Assembly: GCA_018398585.1 (NCBI GenBank)
Contig: JAGTTD010000013.1
Coordinates: forward strand, 10,202,492 to 10,266,491
Reading direction: 5' to 3'
Length of the DNA stretch: 64,000 nucleotides
Source: Simmondsia chinensis
Lineage: Eukaryota > Streptophyta > Magnoliopsida > Caryophyllales > Simmondsiaceae
The notes beneath the pieces are model-generated. The model was not told the DNA's origin. It searched no databases and saw nothing but the letters and a program-made list of their open reading frames with translations. Each line of letters opens with the position of its first letter. Position 1 is the first letter of the stretch. A program made the position numbers and the translations under genes. Shown here piece after piece: positions 46,001 through 55,252 of this stretch.

Positions 46001-47802
46001 CATAGTTATTATTGTTAAAATTTTAGGTTCCTTTGCTAAAAACTTCACTGCATGATGTCTATATCGCTTTATTGGACCTGTAATTTTGATTCATCGTTCA
46101 TACTATGGAATCTTCATGTTTTTTCATTTTGATCAAATATAAATGTATGATCCATGATTGTTTTTAGTTGACATTCATGGCTCAAAAACTCATAGATTGA
46201 CAGAAGATCTCATGTGCATTCAATGTGGGAACTTGTATATTGTTGGTTTATGCTTTCATTTAGTCTTGGGTAGATTCTAGGCGGCATGACAATTTAAATT
46301 TCAGTGACATTATACATAAGAGAGAGAGAGAAGACCAAATGGATGTACAAGATGGTAAAATTTTTAATACCAGAAGATATGAGAATTAGTTAAGTTCGGT
46401 GATAGTCAGTCTATTTGAATTATGAAATGACAACAACAATATGTTCCTGCTATAATTAAACAAAATCTATGTAACTTCAACTCAATATAAAAATTCTTGC
46501 AGGATCGAATTAAGTTCCTTCTTTGTGATTACCGCCAACTACCAGATTCACACAAATATGATAGAATAATTTCCTGGTGAGACCATCCTCCAACTCGAAT
46601 TCATCTTAATGCATTGTGAATACTACAATTCAAAGCAACAACCTGTCTTTCTTTATCCTCATTTTGTTTTCTCAGCGAGATGATAGAAGCTGTTGGGCAT
46701 GAGTACATGGAGGAGCTTTTCCAACGTTGCGAGTCGGTTTTGGCCGATCATGGACTTCTTGTTCTTCAGGTAAATCATATCAGTTTAAAGAGATTTACAA
46801 AGCCTCAAGTTAAAAAAGATCCGAGGAAAAAATGCTTTGAGTGTTAATTGCCATGTTGGCTTTGGGGCGTAAAGATTGAAGTACCTCCAATCAATATGTT
46901 AATAACTAAGTGGAGGTGCTCTTAGACACTTCAAATGAGATCTAAATATAGCAGATCATAAAGAATCGTTGAGTCTCACTTCTTGACATGCTCATATCTA
47001 ACTCTCATGCTCATCTGTAGAATAAATTGCAATAATAATTGTAGAATAATTGTAGAACCATGGTCGATTAGAGCCATCCTATCTAAGCTTTTCTGGAACA
47101 TAAACATGATCTAAAGACTTGCGTTTGCAAAAAATTTCATGAACAGTTGTGCTAATTTTATTGCATGTTTAATCGTTTTCAACATGTCCACACATTCATA
47201 TGGTTGTTCCAATTAATATATATAATAGGCATGATAAGGGCGTCAAGGAAGTATTAGCTAACGGATATTATATAATGTAATGCCGTATAACTAACAACTC
47301 TTATTTAATTCAATGCCTGAGTCTGGGCAATATAGGATAGTATCATATCCTCACTCTTCACAACCCACTACCTACACTGCTTTCATATAAAATAAGAAAG
47401 AATGGTTTAATAATTTGAGTTATAATCTAAGGTGGAATCATTCTCAACCCCTTTATACCATGTTTCTGGGAAATGCTATCTTTGTTTCTTGTCCAGTTCA
47501 TATCATGTCCAGATGAAAGATATGTTGAGTTTCGCCGAAGCTCAGATAATTTTTTGAAGGAATATATTTTTCCTGGTGGATGCTTACCATGCTTGAGCAG
47601 AGTAACGTTGGCAATGGCTGCCGCCTCTAGACTCTGGTAAACACTAGAAATATAATTAAATGATTTGAATTACAAAGCCCCTCTTTTACACAAAACATAT
47701 GCTGAAATGCTGCTTTTACAGTGTGGAGCACCTGGAGAACATAGGAATCCATTACTATCAAACGTTAAGGTATTGGAGGAAAAATTTCATGGAGCACAAG
47801 AG
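23127..47802 (+). CDS. cyclopropane-fatty-acid synthase-like protein (oxidoreductase-methyltransferase fusion), 3' incomplete
   Basis: Plant CFA-synthase type. The N-terminal FAD amine-oxidase-like half has a Rossmann motif VIGAGIIGLVAAYELAKAG. The C-terminal half transfers a SAM methylene to acyl double bonds in membrane phospholipids. Exons: 23127-23312, 36665-36882, 37339-37444, 37514-37615, 37693-37752, 37872-37950, 39721-39868, 40985-41108, 41882-42062, 42293-42321, 42424-42572, 44592-44694, 44854-44949, 45040-45092, 45190-45313, 45482-45544, 45661-45720, 45809-45970, 46503-46576, 46676-46769, 47497-47636, 47722-47802. All phases agree, giving about 810 codons without a stop; relatives have about 865. 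SAM motif I is IGCGWGG (exon 18). By recalled family motifs the catalytic residues are Cys in AYSCAVF (exon 16), Glu in EMIEAVG (exon 20) and Tyr in HYYQTL (exon 22). Oddities: exon 2 lacks an AG acceptor (reads CGG) and the last exon is missing. Confidence 0.9.
24195..24388. mobile_element. small MITE with ~36-bp inverted ends
   Basis: The left end ACGTTAACATCCATCGG...TTTTGCTTACGTGG is mirrored at the right end by CTACGTAAGCAAAAACTAATGGATGTTAACG, with a few mismatches. The interior is AT-rich with no frame. The target duplication is unclear. Confidence 0.65.
24399..24606. mobile_element. hAT-type MITE with 8-bp target duplication
   Basis: A 208-bp element starting CATGGCCGGTCCTGAC. The reverse complement of its right end reads CAAGGCCAGACATAAC. 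The flanking direct repeat ATTAACAT is perfect (24391-24398 and 24607-24614); 8 bp is the hAT size. It carries the GGCC-rich ends and the 'GGGGTCCTTAAAATTCGAGGG' type of subterminal text (as two adjacent blocks near 24542-24561) common in plant hAT relics. No transposase. Confidence 0.8.
25780..26360 (+). pseudogene. LINE-type RNase H (RVT_3) remnant
   Basis: Read on the plus strand, ALWKSRNAFGF (about 25810-25845) matches the linker upstream of plant LINE RNase H. WIKVNFDG follows (about 26008-26030) with the first catalytic Asp, then FITLDAQGRVLDQG, LLVKAWVGIEKCLDMG (the usual catalytic Glu is Lys), and KVSHVFYEGNKASK near 26290-26325. Stops follow NFDG and lie near 26270. No LINE 3' tail was identified beside it. 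Confidence 0.7.
27041..27240. repeat. ~50-bp direct duplication inside the solo LTR
   Basis: Two copies (27041-27090 and 27191-27240, about 150 bp apart) share TATTATTCC, then GCGACAGGGTCGTAATCGA, then TTCGTATT, with a few differences. Confidence 0.7.
27850..28235. repeat. GGTACC minisatellite inside the solo LTR
   Basis: About fifteen or more units of a 17-23-bp theme built from GGCGGTACCG and GGTGGGTCA, interspersed with GAGGTGGGGGT. Each unit carries a KpnI-type GGTACC, and the strand is extremely G-rich. Repetition opens long frames in several phases that are not genes. A G run lies just downstream at about 28420-28442. Confidence 0.9.
28891..29331 (-). repeat. 3' LTR of second chromovirus
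   Basis: 441 bp, TGATACGAAC to TTTGTATCA. It has only a short TA tract (about 28984-28996) where its partner has a long one. Confidence 0.92.
29429..32900 (-). pseudogene. chromovirus pol remnant
   Basis: In element order: RNA-binding and protease traces (32282-32900, with WLRTLGKV), then RT around 31347-31900 with MPFGLSNAPSTFKSLMN and the catalytic FFDDILVYR. RNase H traces follow at about 30930-31190, integrase at 29955-30640 with the DFIEGL and VDRLTKYAHF blocks, and a chromodomain start (ATQVLVQWDG) ending at a stop near 29429. Stops and frameshifts are frequent. Confidence 0.85.
33241..33774 (-). pseudogene. chromovirus gag remnant
   Basis: The probable start is the ATG at 33772-33774 (MAEGTRSKVTLREIEES). 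A stop near 33559 follows. The next block DGWLHRCERYFIIDRT (about 33410-33456) is the gag-domain signature of plant chromoviruses. Downstream zinc-knuckle text near 32800-32880 is degraded. Confidence 0.8.
33834..34325 (-). repeat. 5' LTR of second chromovirus
   Basis: 492 bp, matching 28891-29331. The extra length comes mainly from an expanded (TA)n tract at about 33926-34012. Confidence 0.92.
33926..34012. repeat. (TA)n microsatellite in LTR
   Basis: About 40 TA dinucleotides with one CA interruption near 33940. The partner LTR has only a handful, so the tract grew after insertion. Confidence 0.95.
34439..35284. mobile_element. MULE-type MITE packed with CGCGTTT palindromes
   Basis: An 846-bp element. 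The left end GAGTCGGTTCCCAAAATAAT is mirrored by the right end, which finishes ATTATTTTGGGAACCGACTC. The inverted ends extend about 80-100 bp. The flanking 9-bp repeat AATATTGTT is perfect (34430-34438 and 35285-35293), the Mutator size. Inside are at least eight copies or half-copies of AACCGCGTTT-nnn-AAACGCGGTT or the GTCTT variant, for example 34521-34545, about 34655-34682, 34690-34715, 35045-35070, 35080-35102 and 35150-35172. The centre (34740-34920) is non-palindromic and may be captured DNA. No transposase. Confidence 0.85.
35290..35904 (-). mobile_element. 615-bp solo LTR (copia-like)
   Basis: It begins TGTTAGTGTAT and ends ATACACCAACA. The target duplication is AATAT (35285-35289 and 35905-35909). 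No internal region remains. Orientation is inferred from the TGTTGGTGTA start typical of copia LTRs when read on the minus strand. It contains three palindromes of the form TGTGTGTC-GACACACA (35710-35726, 35753-35768, 35772-35788). Confidence 0.8.
37016..37252 (-). mobile_element. SINE with 5S-rRNA-derived head and Au-like tail
   Basis: A 237-bp insertion in intron 2 flanked by a perfect 13-bp duplication TTATGATGTCAAC (37003-37015 and 37253-37265). On the minus strand the first ~110 bases match plant 5S rRNA from about nucleotide 10: AGAACTCCGAAGTTAAG, then GCTTGGGCGAGAGTA, then GGATGGGTGACCTCCTGGGA, so the internal A-box and C-box of a type 1 Pol III promoter are nearly intact. The remainder matches Au-SINE text: GGAAACAGTCTC, AAGGCTGTGTACATCCACCC, GACCCTGCTTAGGCGGGAGC and CACTGGG. 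Such elements are mobilised by LINE reverse transcriptase. Confidence 0.85.
37142..37252 (-). pseudogene. 5S rRNA-derived sequence (SINE head)
   Basis: By eye, the ~70 bases from AGAACTCC to GAAGTCCTC differ from the plant 5S consensus I recall at only about three positions; the first 40 bases are more diverged. The true 5S 5' end and the final ~15 nucleotides are missing or altered, so this is not a working 5S gene. It is the head of the SINE. Confidence 0.85.
39082..39540 (-). mobile_element. second LINE fragment: ORF1 end joined to 3' UTR
   Basis: The short T run at 39082-39086 followed by GATAATTAGCAACATAG is the same 3'-end wording as the LINE at 10524 (T run, GATAATTATTGGCAAAG). On the minus strand a frame reads MSVKPSSKQKKRESAKN, then ERLWELRKKLRLRFDDNE, and stops near 39350, followed by ~265 bp of UTR. 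This is the lysine-rich tail and last block of ORF1, again without ORF2. 5'-truncated; the right edge is uncertain and no target duplication was found. Confidence 0.65.
40403..40773. mobile_element. MULE-like MITE in intron 7
   Basis: The left end GGGTTATTTACAATAAAGG and the reverse complement of the right end (GGTTATCTGTGTAGTAAG) match loosely. The next ~80 bp also mirror each other (AATTTAGTCTGTGTATAATT against TAGTTTAGTTCTTGTACTTC). The A/T-rich interior has no frame and the target duplication is not clear. Confidence 0.5.
42573..44591 (+). other. intron 11 of the synthase gene, no gene inside
   Basis: The donor CT|GTTAGT and acceptor GTAG| both follow the GT-AG rule. A minus-strand frame at 43169-43450 (93 codons, cysteine-rich) is the most gene-like text inside, but I recognise no family in it. 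No transposon ends were identified. Confidence 0.55.
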
Positions 47803-47901
47803 GTAACTTAAATTTTCATTTTGATTATTATTCTAAAAAGTATTATAAGTCTTGGGCGATGAAGATCACCAAAATTCAAATCAATGGATTTTGGTAGAAA
47901 T

Positions 47902-48347
47902 TGTTAAAGATTGAGAGCAGAAGTGGTATACTGAAAATGAACTTGAAAAATTTTTTAGACAATATTTTATACTCAAAAATATACAAACACTAATTTTTTA
48001 GGGACACCTTACATATATACCTATACACCCACACACTCTCTCACTCACTATTTATCTTACTGATATGTTTTTCCACTCTTTACACCACACACACCAAGAG
48101 ACAATCTAAGCTTGTATTTATAGTGCTTCAAAGTCGGTGGATCTCCACCAACATTTTATTTTTTAATTATTTTGTTTTCTTTCCTTTTTTCTTTTCCTCA
48201 ATTATTGAGCATTTCTAGAATGCCCTGAGAAAAAAATTTGAGATATTTGATTACTTTAATAATTTCTTTTACTTTACAAAACATTTCTAGAAAGATGTAG
48301 AGAAATGTAGAGAAATGTGGAGAGAGAGAGGGGTCAGTGATCTTTCA
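47902..48347 (-). repeat. 3' LTR of third copia element
   Basis: 446 bp, similar over its whole length to 52686-53142 apart from small insertions and deletions. It contains GTAGAGAAATGTAGAGAAAT sub-repeats near its right end. Confidence 0.92.
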
Positions 48348-48485
48348 TTGCTCCCGCTCAACGACTACTCTCTCTCATTGCTGACCTTGGAATCATGCCA
48401 AGATGCCTTTGAAACTCTTCAAACTTGATGCTAGTTAGTCCCTTTATGAACATGTTTGCTACTTAGTCTTCAGTTCGAATATACT

Positions 48486-50530
48486 TCATCTTGATGTCTC
48501 CCTGCAACACCTTTTCACGAGTGAAAAGTGTACTTCGACATGTTTGGTTCGTGCATGGAATACTGGACTTTCTGCTAAGCAAATGGCTGACTGATTATCA
48601 CAGTGTAACTTCACAACATAGTCAACTGGTTGATGTAGGTCTTTTATTAGTTGGATTAACCATGTACACTCTTGAGCTGTCATTGCTGCTGCCCTGTATT
48701 CTACTTCTGTGCTTGACAATGACACTGTAGGTTGCCTTTTGCTGCACCAAGATATTACTACAGAACCCAAGCTGAACACATACCTAGTAATTGATCGACA
48801 TGTGTCGTGATCACTAGCATCACAGTATCCTTTAAGTTCACACGGTACCTCTTTCTGATAAAATATTCCAAAGTCAAGTGTACCTTTTACATATATCAAA
48901 ATTTGTCGTATTGCTTCCAAATGTCGTTTCTTTGGCTTTTGCATGAACTGGCTAACCACTTCAACAGCATGAGTGATGTCGGGTCGTGTTAGAGTGAGAT
49001 AGATTAAGCTTCCTACCAATTGTCTATACATGGTCATATCTTCAAGGTCCTTCCCTTCAGCTGAGCACAATCTTACATTGACCTCCATTGGGGTTGAGAT
49101 TGGCTTGCAGTCAAGCATCCCAAATTTCTCTAGAAGATCATGAGCATACTTCTATTGACATAGGAATATCCCATCCTTGGTGTGCTCGACCTCGAGACCG
49201 TACAGAGTGATTCATTCGAGTCTGGTAAATTTCTTCATCATCATCTCCAGTGATGAGCAAGTCATCCACATATACGAGTATTACTGATAGCTTGCTATCT
49301 TGTGCCTTCGCAAACAGGCTTGAATCTGCTGGTGCTCCTGAGTATCCACTTTGTACTAAGAATTCAGCAATTTTCCCGTACCATGCTCTGGGTGCTTGTT
49401 TTAACCCATACAATGCCTTCTTCAGCTTGCAAACATAATTTTGATGAGCCTTTGACTCAAACCCTTGTGGCTATTCCATGTAAATTTCGTGGTCCAGTTC
49501 TCCATGTAAGAATGCGTTCTTAACATCCATTTGCCATAACTTCCAAGATCTACCTGCTGCAAGTGCTAGAAGGACACGTACTGTAGTAATCTTTTCCATC
49601 GGATTGAAAGTCTCCTCATACTCTAAGCCATATTTTTGTAAGAATCCCCGTGCAACTAGACGAGCCTTGTATCTCTCAATTGAGCCATCTGGCCGAGTTT
49701 AAGTTTGTAAACCCATTTGCTGGAGATAGGTTTTACACCTTCTGGGTTCAGCACTAACTCCCATGTCTCACTTTGCCTGAGTGCCATGATTTCTTCTTCC
49801 ATGGCCTTCCTCCATTGTTGGCAGTGAACTGCCTCTTGAAATGTGCTTGGCTCTTGTACACCAACATCTTCAACTAAGGCTGTATTGGCATATTTTGGAT
49901 TTGGCTTTCATTGTCTTTTCGACCTCCTCAAATTGAGGCTGAGAAGCAGCTTCTTCAAGAGAATCTTCAATCTGACTTAGTCTCTCCTCCTCAGGTGACA
50001 ATTGTCGAACTCCTGTTTGCCATGGACTCCTTCTATCTGTCCCTGGTTCTTCCAAGTGAACTTGTAGTTTTTCTGCCATCTCCCTTGAATCGGGCAATGT
50101 GGTTGCTTGTGGAGACCACCATGATGAGGCTTCATCAAATATCACATTTCATGAGATATTAGCAGCGACTGGTTTTTGGATCACAACACTTCCACCCTTT
50201 TCGTTGGGTGTCGTATCCAACAAATATGCATCGTATTGCCTTTTTGTCTAATTTGTTGCGGAGATGATTAGGCACAAATACATAAACGAGGCCAAATACG
50301 CGAAAGTGACTTACCACAGGCGTCTTCTTCCACAATTTCTCATAAGGTGAGATAAACCCCAGTGTTGCTTGAGGTAGCCTATTGATGACATGAGCTGCAG
50401 TCTTCATACACTTGACCCAGAAGCAAGTTGGTACATTCTTTGCATGTAACATGCTTCTGCACGTCTCTGCCAAGTGACGATTCTTTCTTTCGGTAATACC
50501 ATTTTGCTGTGGAGTGTTTGGGCATGTTAA
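48486..50530 (-). pseudogene. copia pol 3' part: integrase end, RT, RNase H
   Basis: The RNase H block at 48486-49118 is uninterrupted for 210 codons, with [30 protein letters not shown] and [22 protein letters not shown] at 49138-49413 carries [14 protein letters not shown] and the intact catalytic [12 protein letters not shown]. The integrase C-terminus (50159-50473) has AIRCIFVGYDTQRKGW. Frame changes between the blocks (near 49130, 49450-49870 and 50150) break the polyprotein. Confidence 0.9.
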
Positions 50531-51460
50531 TTACCTTCTAATCTTACTGATCTGAAGATATCGGGGAAACTCCATGGACGTATGCTCTCCCCCATTGTCA
50601 GTGCGTAGGCATTGAACCTTGCAGCCAACCTCTTTCTCTGCCATCTCCTTAAATTCTTTAAACTTGGATAATGCCTTAGACTTTTCTTTCATGAAATATA
50701 CCCATACATATCTGCAAAAATTATCAATGAAGGTGATCATGTACCTGAATCCACTTATTGATGGCTGTTTCACTGGTCCAAACACATCCGAGTGCACTAG
50801 CTCCAATGGTGCCTTGGCTCTGAATTTGGACTCTGAGAATAGCAATTGGCGTGCTTTGCCGTATTGACATCTTGCACATACTGTGTCATCCCGAATGTCT
50901 AAATTCGGAAGCCCCTTCACCGTACATTTCTTCATCATTACTTTTAGCTTGTGGTAGTTTACGTGCCCAAGCCTTGCATGCCAAAGATCGGCCGTCTCAT
51001 TTTTCCTTGTCTTGTCCACGTACGCTGCTTGTGCGGACATTAAATAAACAGACTCTAGCTTCCGTCCTTCCATGATTGGTGTGCTTGAAGGTCTGAGACT
51101 ACGATAAACCTTCATGTCTTTGGGTTCGAACACCACATAGTTATCGGTAGAGGTGAGTTGCGACACTGACAATAAATTCTTTGTCATGCCTAGCTCATGA
51201 AACACATGATCAAGCTTCACCTGGTGTGGGATAAAGCGAGGAGCGATTACTGCTTTCCCAATGTGAGTAATAGGCAGCCGAGAATTATTTGTAGTTACCA
51301 CAACACGTTCCCCCTTGTACTCAGACATGCCTTCGAGCTTCCCCTTATCCCCAGTCATATGGTTAGAGCAGCTAGAGTCCACGATCCAATCATCTCGGTA
51401 GTTGATGTATTTATCATTTACTGTTGCAAGTGCAGTCTTCTCGGTTGACTTGTCAACACA
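50531..51460 (-). pseudogene. copia protease and integrase core
   Basis: A 283-codon open stretch. The protease active site reads [11 protein letters not shown], so the usual DSG is DSS. The zinc region follows (LGHVNYHKL and [12 protein letters not shown]). The integrase core has [13 protein letters not shown] and [11 protein letters not shown], keeping the aspartates, then the frame is lost at about 50560. Confidence 0.88.
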
Positions 51461-51599
51461 AGTTAGTGCATACTCTTCCTCCAGGAGGGATCTTGACTCT
51501 TGCTGATTACTTGAATTATGCTCATCTATAGCAACAGATGCCTAAAAGTCCCATTCTTCTTCACTATCATTTTGGTGAGTCGCAGCAGCATTTCCTTCA

Positions 51600-52453
51600 T
51601 CACGTTTGTGCCAACAATCACGAGCGTAGTGGCCTTTCATGCCACATATGTAGCATCGATCTTCTTGTCGACCAGATTTCTTCTCTTCCTTTACGTCTCT
51701 TCCTTGGCCTTGGCGAGCTCCTCCTCACTGTGGATATTGACCTTGACCTTGACCTTGTCCTCCACGTTGCCACCTTTGTAGGTACCCCCCTTTTCTTTCG
51801 TCTTTATCATTGTATTTAGACCCTCTTTTGGCAAATAATACCTTATCTTCATCTTTTATTGAGAATCTAGACATTTGCTTGTCTAGATCTTCTTGGTTGG
51901 CCAAGGTATTTTCCAACTCTGCAAGAGTTGCCTCCTTAGCCCAACCTCGTGTAGCTGTGACAAGACCATTATATTTAAGATCTAATCCATGAATGATTAT
52001 TATTTTCATTTGCGGTTCACTAATTTTATTTTCTGGATCTAATTTTGAAATTTCTTCACACAAAGATTTAACTTTAGTAAAATATTCACTAACCATCATA
52101 TTATTTTGGGTGATCGAGAGGAGCTCATTTTCAATTCGTTGAAGTTGGGCATCATTCTTTCTTGAGAATAGTGCCTCCAAGGTGTCCCATGCCTCCTTAG
52201 GTGTCTTAGCATTCTTAACACGTTGTAAACAATCATCCTCTACTGTTATCGAGAGGGCATATATGACCTTGCCAGCTTTCACCTTCCATTTCTTCAAGGC
52301 CGCTGCTTCAGTTGGTGGTGTACTATTATTTCCACCAACAACTTCCCACAGATCCTGGGCTTCTAAATAATACCTCATACGGATACTCCAGTTATTATAA
52401 TTAGAAGAGTTAAGTTTTTCGATGCCACTTACCGAGTTGCCGAATTCCGCCAT
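51600..52453 (-). pseudogene. copia gag, almost intact
   Basis: From the ATG at 52451-52453 the frame is open for 242 codons: MAEFGNSVSGIEKLNSSNYN, LWEVVGG, the UBN2 region and an RGGQGQGQG tail, then a stop at 51725. Just beyond, the zinc knuckle CYICGMKGHYARDC (about 51610-51660) is intact. Confidence 0.9.
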
Positions 52454-52685
52454 GTGAACTTGGTAATGCCCAGCACTTCACCAAGTATGCCTGGTTCCCG
52501 ACCGATAAGCATCACAGTCCCTCACTGTACTGCAACGGAGTCTCCTTATAGCTTGGTCCCTGACCATAATTGAAGTGGCAGATTTTTCCTTGGAGCTTAG
52601 CCTGTGACGTAGATTAAGTGGGAGTTGACCTTAGAATGAAGCCGACTTATAGTTCGGTTCCTGACCGACTGGCTTTAACACCACT

Positions 52686-53142
52686 TGTTAAAGATTAAGA
52701 GCAGAAGTAGGATACTGAAAATGAACTTGGAAAATTTTTATATAACCAGAAAAATATTTTATACTCAAAAATATACAAACACTAATTTTTTAGGGACGCC
52801 TTACACATATACATATACACCCACACAATCTCTCACTCACTATTTATCTTACTGATTTGTTTTTGCACTCTTTACACCACACACACCAAGAGACAATCTA
52901 AGCTTGTTTTTATAGTGCTTCAAAGTCGGTGGATCTCCACCGACATTTTATTTTTTAATTATTTTCTTTTCTTTTCTTTTTTCTTTTTTTTTTTCCTCAA
53001 TTATTGAGCATTTCTAGAATGCCCTTAGAAAATATTGAGATATTTGATTACTTTAATAATTTCTTTGACTTTGCAAAATTTTTCTAGAAAGATGTAGAGA
53101 AATGTAGAGAAATGTGGAGAGAGAGAGGTCGGCGATCTTTCA
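52686..53142 (-). repeat. 5' LTR of third copia element
   Basis: 457 bp, directly beside the worn PBS at 52671-52685. TG...CA ends match the partner at 47902-48347. Confidence 0.92.
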
Positions 53143-53667
53143 GAAACTACATATGGGAATTACCCAAACTGATATGGTAGTTTCACACAACCCCAAATCT
53201 GGGTAAATATTCCTGCAAAAAATTAGAAGAGATTGGAAGGAGCAAAGAGAATTTGGAGGAAGAAAGAAGAATCGAGAGTGAGGGATTGAGGGCGAAAGTG
53301 ATTGAATTGAAAGATGAATCAATAAATTTTCATTACAAAATTATATAATGGTCGCAAAATTCATCTAGATAGCCCCTTATATGGAGGTTTAGGCCCAAGA
53401 TACTCAAAATACAATAATAAAAAAAAAAAAACCAAAAACTAGCTTTTAGCCCTACATGGCTAAGGTCAGCAACGGCTATAACCGGCTTGCTCATCAACTA
53501 CCTTATTTACAAATCAATTAGTCAAACTACAAATTTTTACATTTTGAGCAAGCAAAGGCTTCTCTTTATTCTGATGGATATTGCTAGAAATTGGGTTAGA
53601 AATGAGATTACTCCCCACCAAATCCTTGACCTCCAAGACTGAAATCTGAGAATGGGCTTTGCAGGAA
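53143..53667. other. host sequence left of the hAT element, LTR-like
   Basis: No gene. It joins 61283-61580 if the hAT element is removed. The text (a leader-like purine-rich stretch, an ATTATATAATGG box, an A run near 53420) looks like part of an old LTR. The missing last exon of the synthase gene is not here. Confidence 0.5.
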
Positions 53668-54049
53668 AGAGTGGTTAGAGGTGGTCATGGGCTGGTTCAG
53701 GCCAGGCCTGGCCCCCGGGTTTTGACCAGTCCTGGGCCAAGCCGGGCCGGGCCGGCCCGGCAGTCCCTCCCATTTTTTTAACTACAACTTGTAAAAATAA
53801 AAAAATACACATTCGTTTTATCAAAAAATAATTATAATTCATTAATGAATAATATAATATATAAATACAGTACAACACCATCATAAATAATGGTAAATAT
53901 AGCTAATAAAATAAAATATGTCGTAAATTATTAACAAATTCAACTACACCTTTTAAAATTACAAATATATTATATAAAAACAAATATTATATAAAAATAG
54001 AATTACAATGCGCCTTGGGCTTTTTTGATAAGAAAAAGAAAAGAATTAT

Positions 54050-54394
54050 TTAGTCTAAGCTGGCACGGATTGGTAAGCGGGGACTTGACGTATCCGTAGT
54101 ACAGTTGTCATCATCCTTGCTTGATGAATATAACTTCAGCTGGCCTTGCTCCTTGTCTACTGCGTGCAGCCAATCCTTCAAGCACACCGACATTTGCAAG
54201 CTGGACGATGAAAGCTTCGCTCTTTTCGTTCCAAGCAACCTGCCACCTACACTAAAAGCACATTCCGATGTTACCGAAGGCACAGGTCACCCTAGTATAT
54301 CCCGTGCCATGGCGAAAAGCAAGGATATTGGGTTTGGTTGGAACACCGCCAATGCAAAATGTCAAAAGCGCGGACTCGCCGATTTCGGGAAGAA
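54050..54394 (-). pseudogene. hAT transposase C-terminal dimerisation domain
   Basis: The frame at 54050-54283 reads VTSECAFSVGGRLLGTKRAKLS and then CLKDWLHAV, the conserved hAT C-terminal dimerisation block. Just upstream MARDILG and a W-rich segment appear, with a TGA and a frameshift between them. It is separated from the rest of its gene by the 4.7-kb insertion. Confidence 0.88.
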
Positions 54395-54856
54395 TGTTAC
54401 GCTCGGGCTTGAACCACGAATGTAAACTAATACTAAAATGCGGATAGATTGAGAACATGAGATGAGAAAGAATTGAAATTAAGATGAGAAAGTAGAGTTT
54501 AGAGTTTAGATGAGAGAAAGAAGGGAAGGGGATGAGAAAATAGAGTTTAATCTCAAATGAGATTGATATTTCAGTTTACTTTTCATTGAATGAATGAACC
54601 ATTACATCCTTCACTTATTCATAACAATCTAAGCAAGCCAAACCATTAAGAACAATCTAGAACATAGTCTAACTAACGAGTATTTAAATGTATTATTACT
54701 GTATTAGGCGCCAAACATAATAGCAGCCAGCATTTCAGCACACACGCAGCAGCATCAGCAAGCAGAATGCACAAAACAGAATTTTAAACCTCCTTAACCG
54801 ATTTTCCCGCCAATTGCCAAATTTGAACTCAAGCCTCGGAATTTCGGTTTGTAAAA
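54395..54856 (-). repeat. LTR copy 1 of tandem element
   Basis: 462 bp. Beside it lies the polypurine tract (AAGGGGAAGGGAA in element sense, 54857-54870). Confidence 0.88.
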
Positions 54857-55252
54857 TTCCCTTCCCCTTGAAAACATTCTTGTCCTCAAGAATGGAAGAG
54901 AGTCGAGACTTTGAAGATCACTTGTTGCTATAGAAGAAGGCTTGATTGAGCTGAATTGCCTTACAACTTCTTGCACCTGCAGAGAACAAGTATATACAAG
55001 ATCTGATACGCAGCTGAATCCCATGTTGATGCAGCTTGTGAAATGATTCCAGCCCAAGGTCTTTGTTGCCAATGCTTGCATCTGATTTAGGAAATTCTGC
55101 TCAGGTGGTCTGCACAACCCAAACCAACACAGCCTATCAGCAACCATAGCTCGCTGCAGAATTGTATTGATGAAAATGAGTCGTTGATTCCCATCAGCTA
55201 GCTCAAGTCTACAAATCTCTTCTCCCTGGTCAGGAGGAGGTTTTGCACCCAT
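54794..55252 (-). CDS. uncharacterised ORF of tandem element, unit 1
   Basis: 152 codons from ATG 55250-55252 (MGAKPPPDQGEEICRLEL). Its end runs through the polypurine tract into the LTR. No domain is recognised. It overlaps the gag-like frame upstream by about 23 bases. In another frame the 3' part resembles the EDK end of gypsy pol, so it may be a chance frame over deleted-pol sequence. Its twin at 56925-57383 is nearly identical. Confidence 0.45.
   Translation of the reverse strand: MGAKPPPDQGEEICRLELADGNQRLIFINTILQRAMVADRLCWFGLCRPPEQNFLNQMQALATKTLGWNHFTSCINMGFSCVSDLVYTCSLQVQEVVRQFSSIKPSSIATSDLQSLDSLPFLRTRMFSRGREFYKPKFRGLSSNLAIGGKIG

Larger units (their letters stand above)
47902..53142 (-). 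mobile_element. third Ty1/copia element, near complete, in intron 22
   Basis: LTRs at 47902-48347 and 52686-53142, with TGTTAAAGATT and GATCTTTCA ends. Flanks GAAAT (47897-47901) and GAAAC (53143-53147) differ by one base. The PBS beside the right LTR is a worn tRNA-Met site (TGGTGTTAAAGC in element sense). Long stretches of gag and pol are still open, so it is younger than the related element at 1-3962. It lies ~100 bp downstream of exon 22 of the synthase gene, in opposite orientation. Confidence 0.93.
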
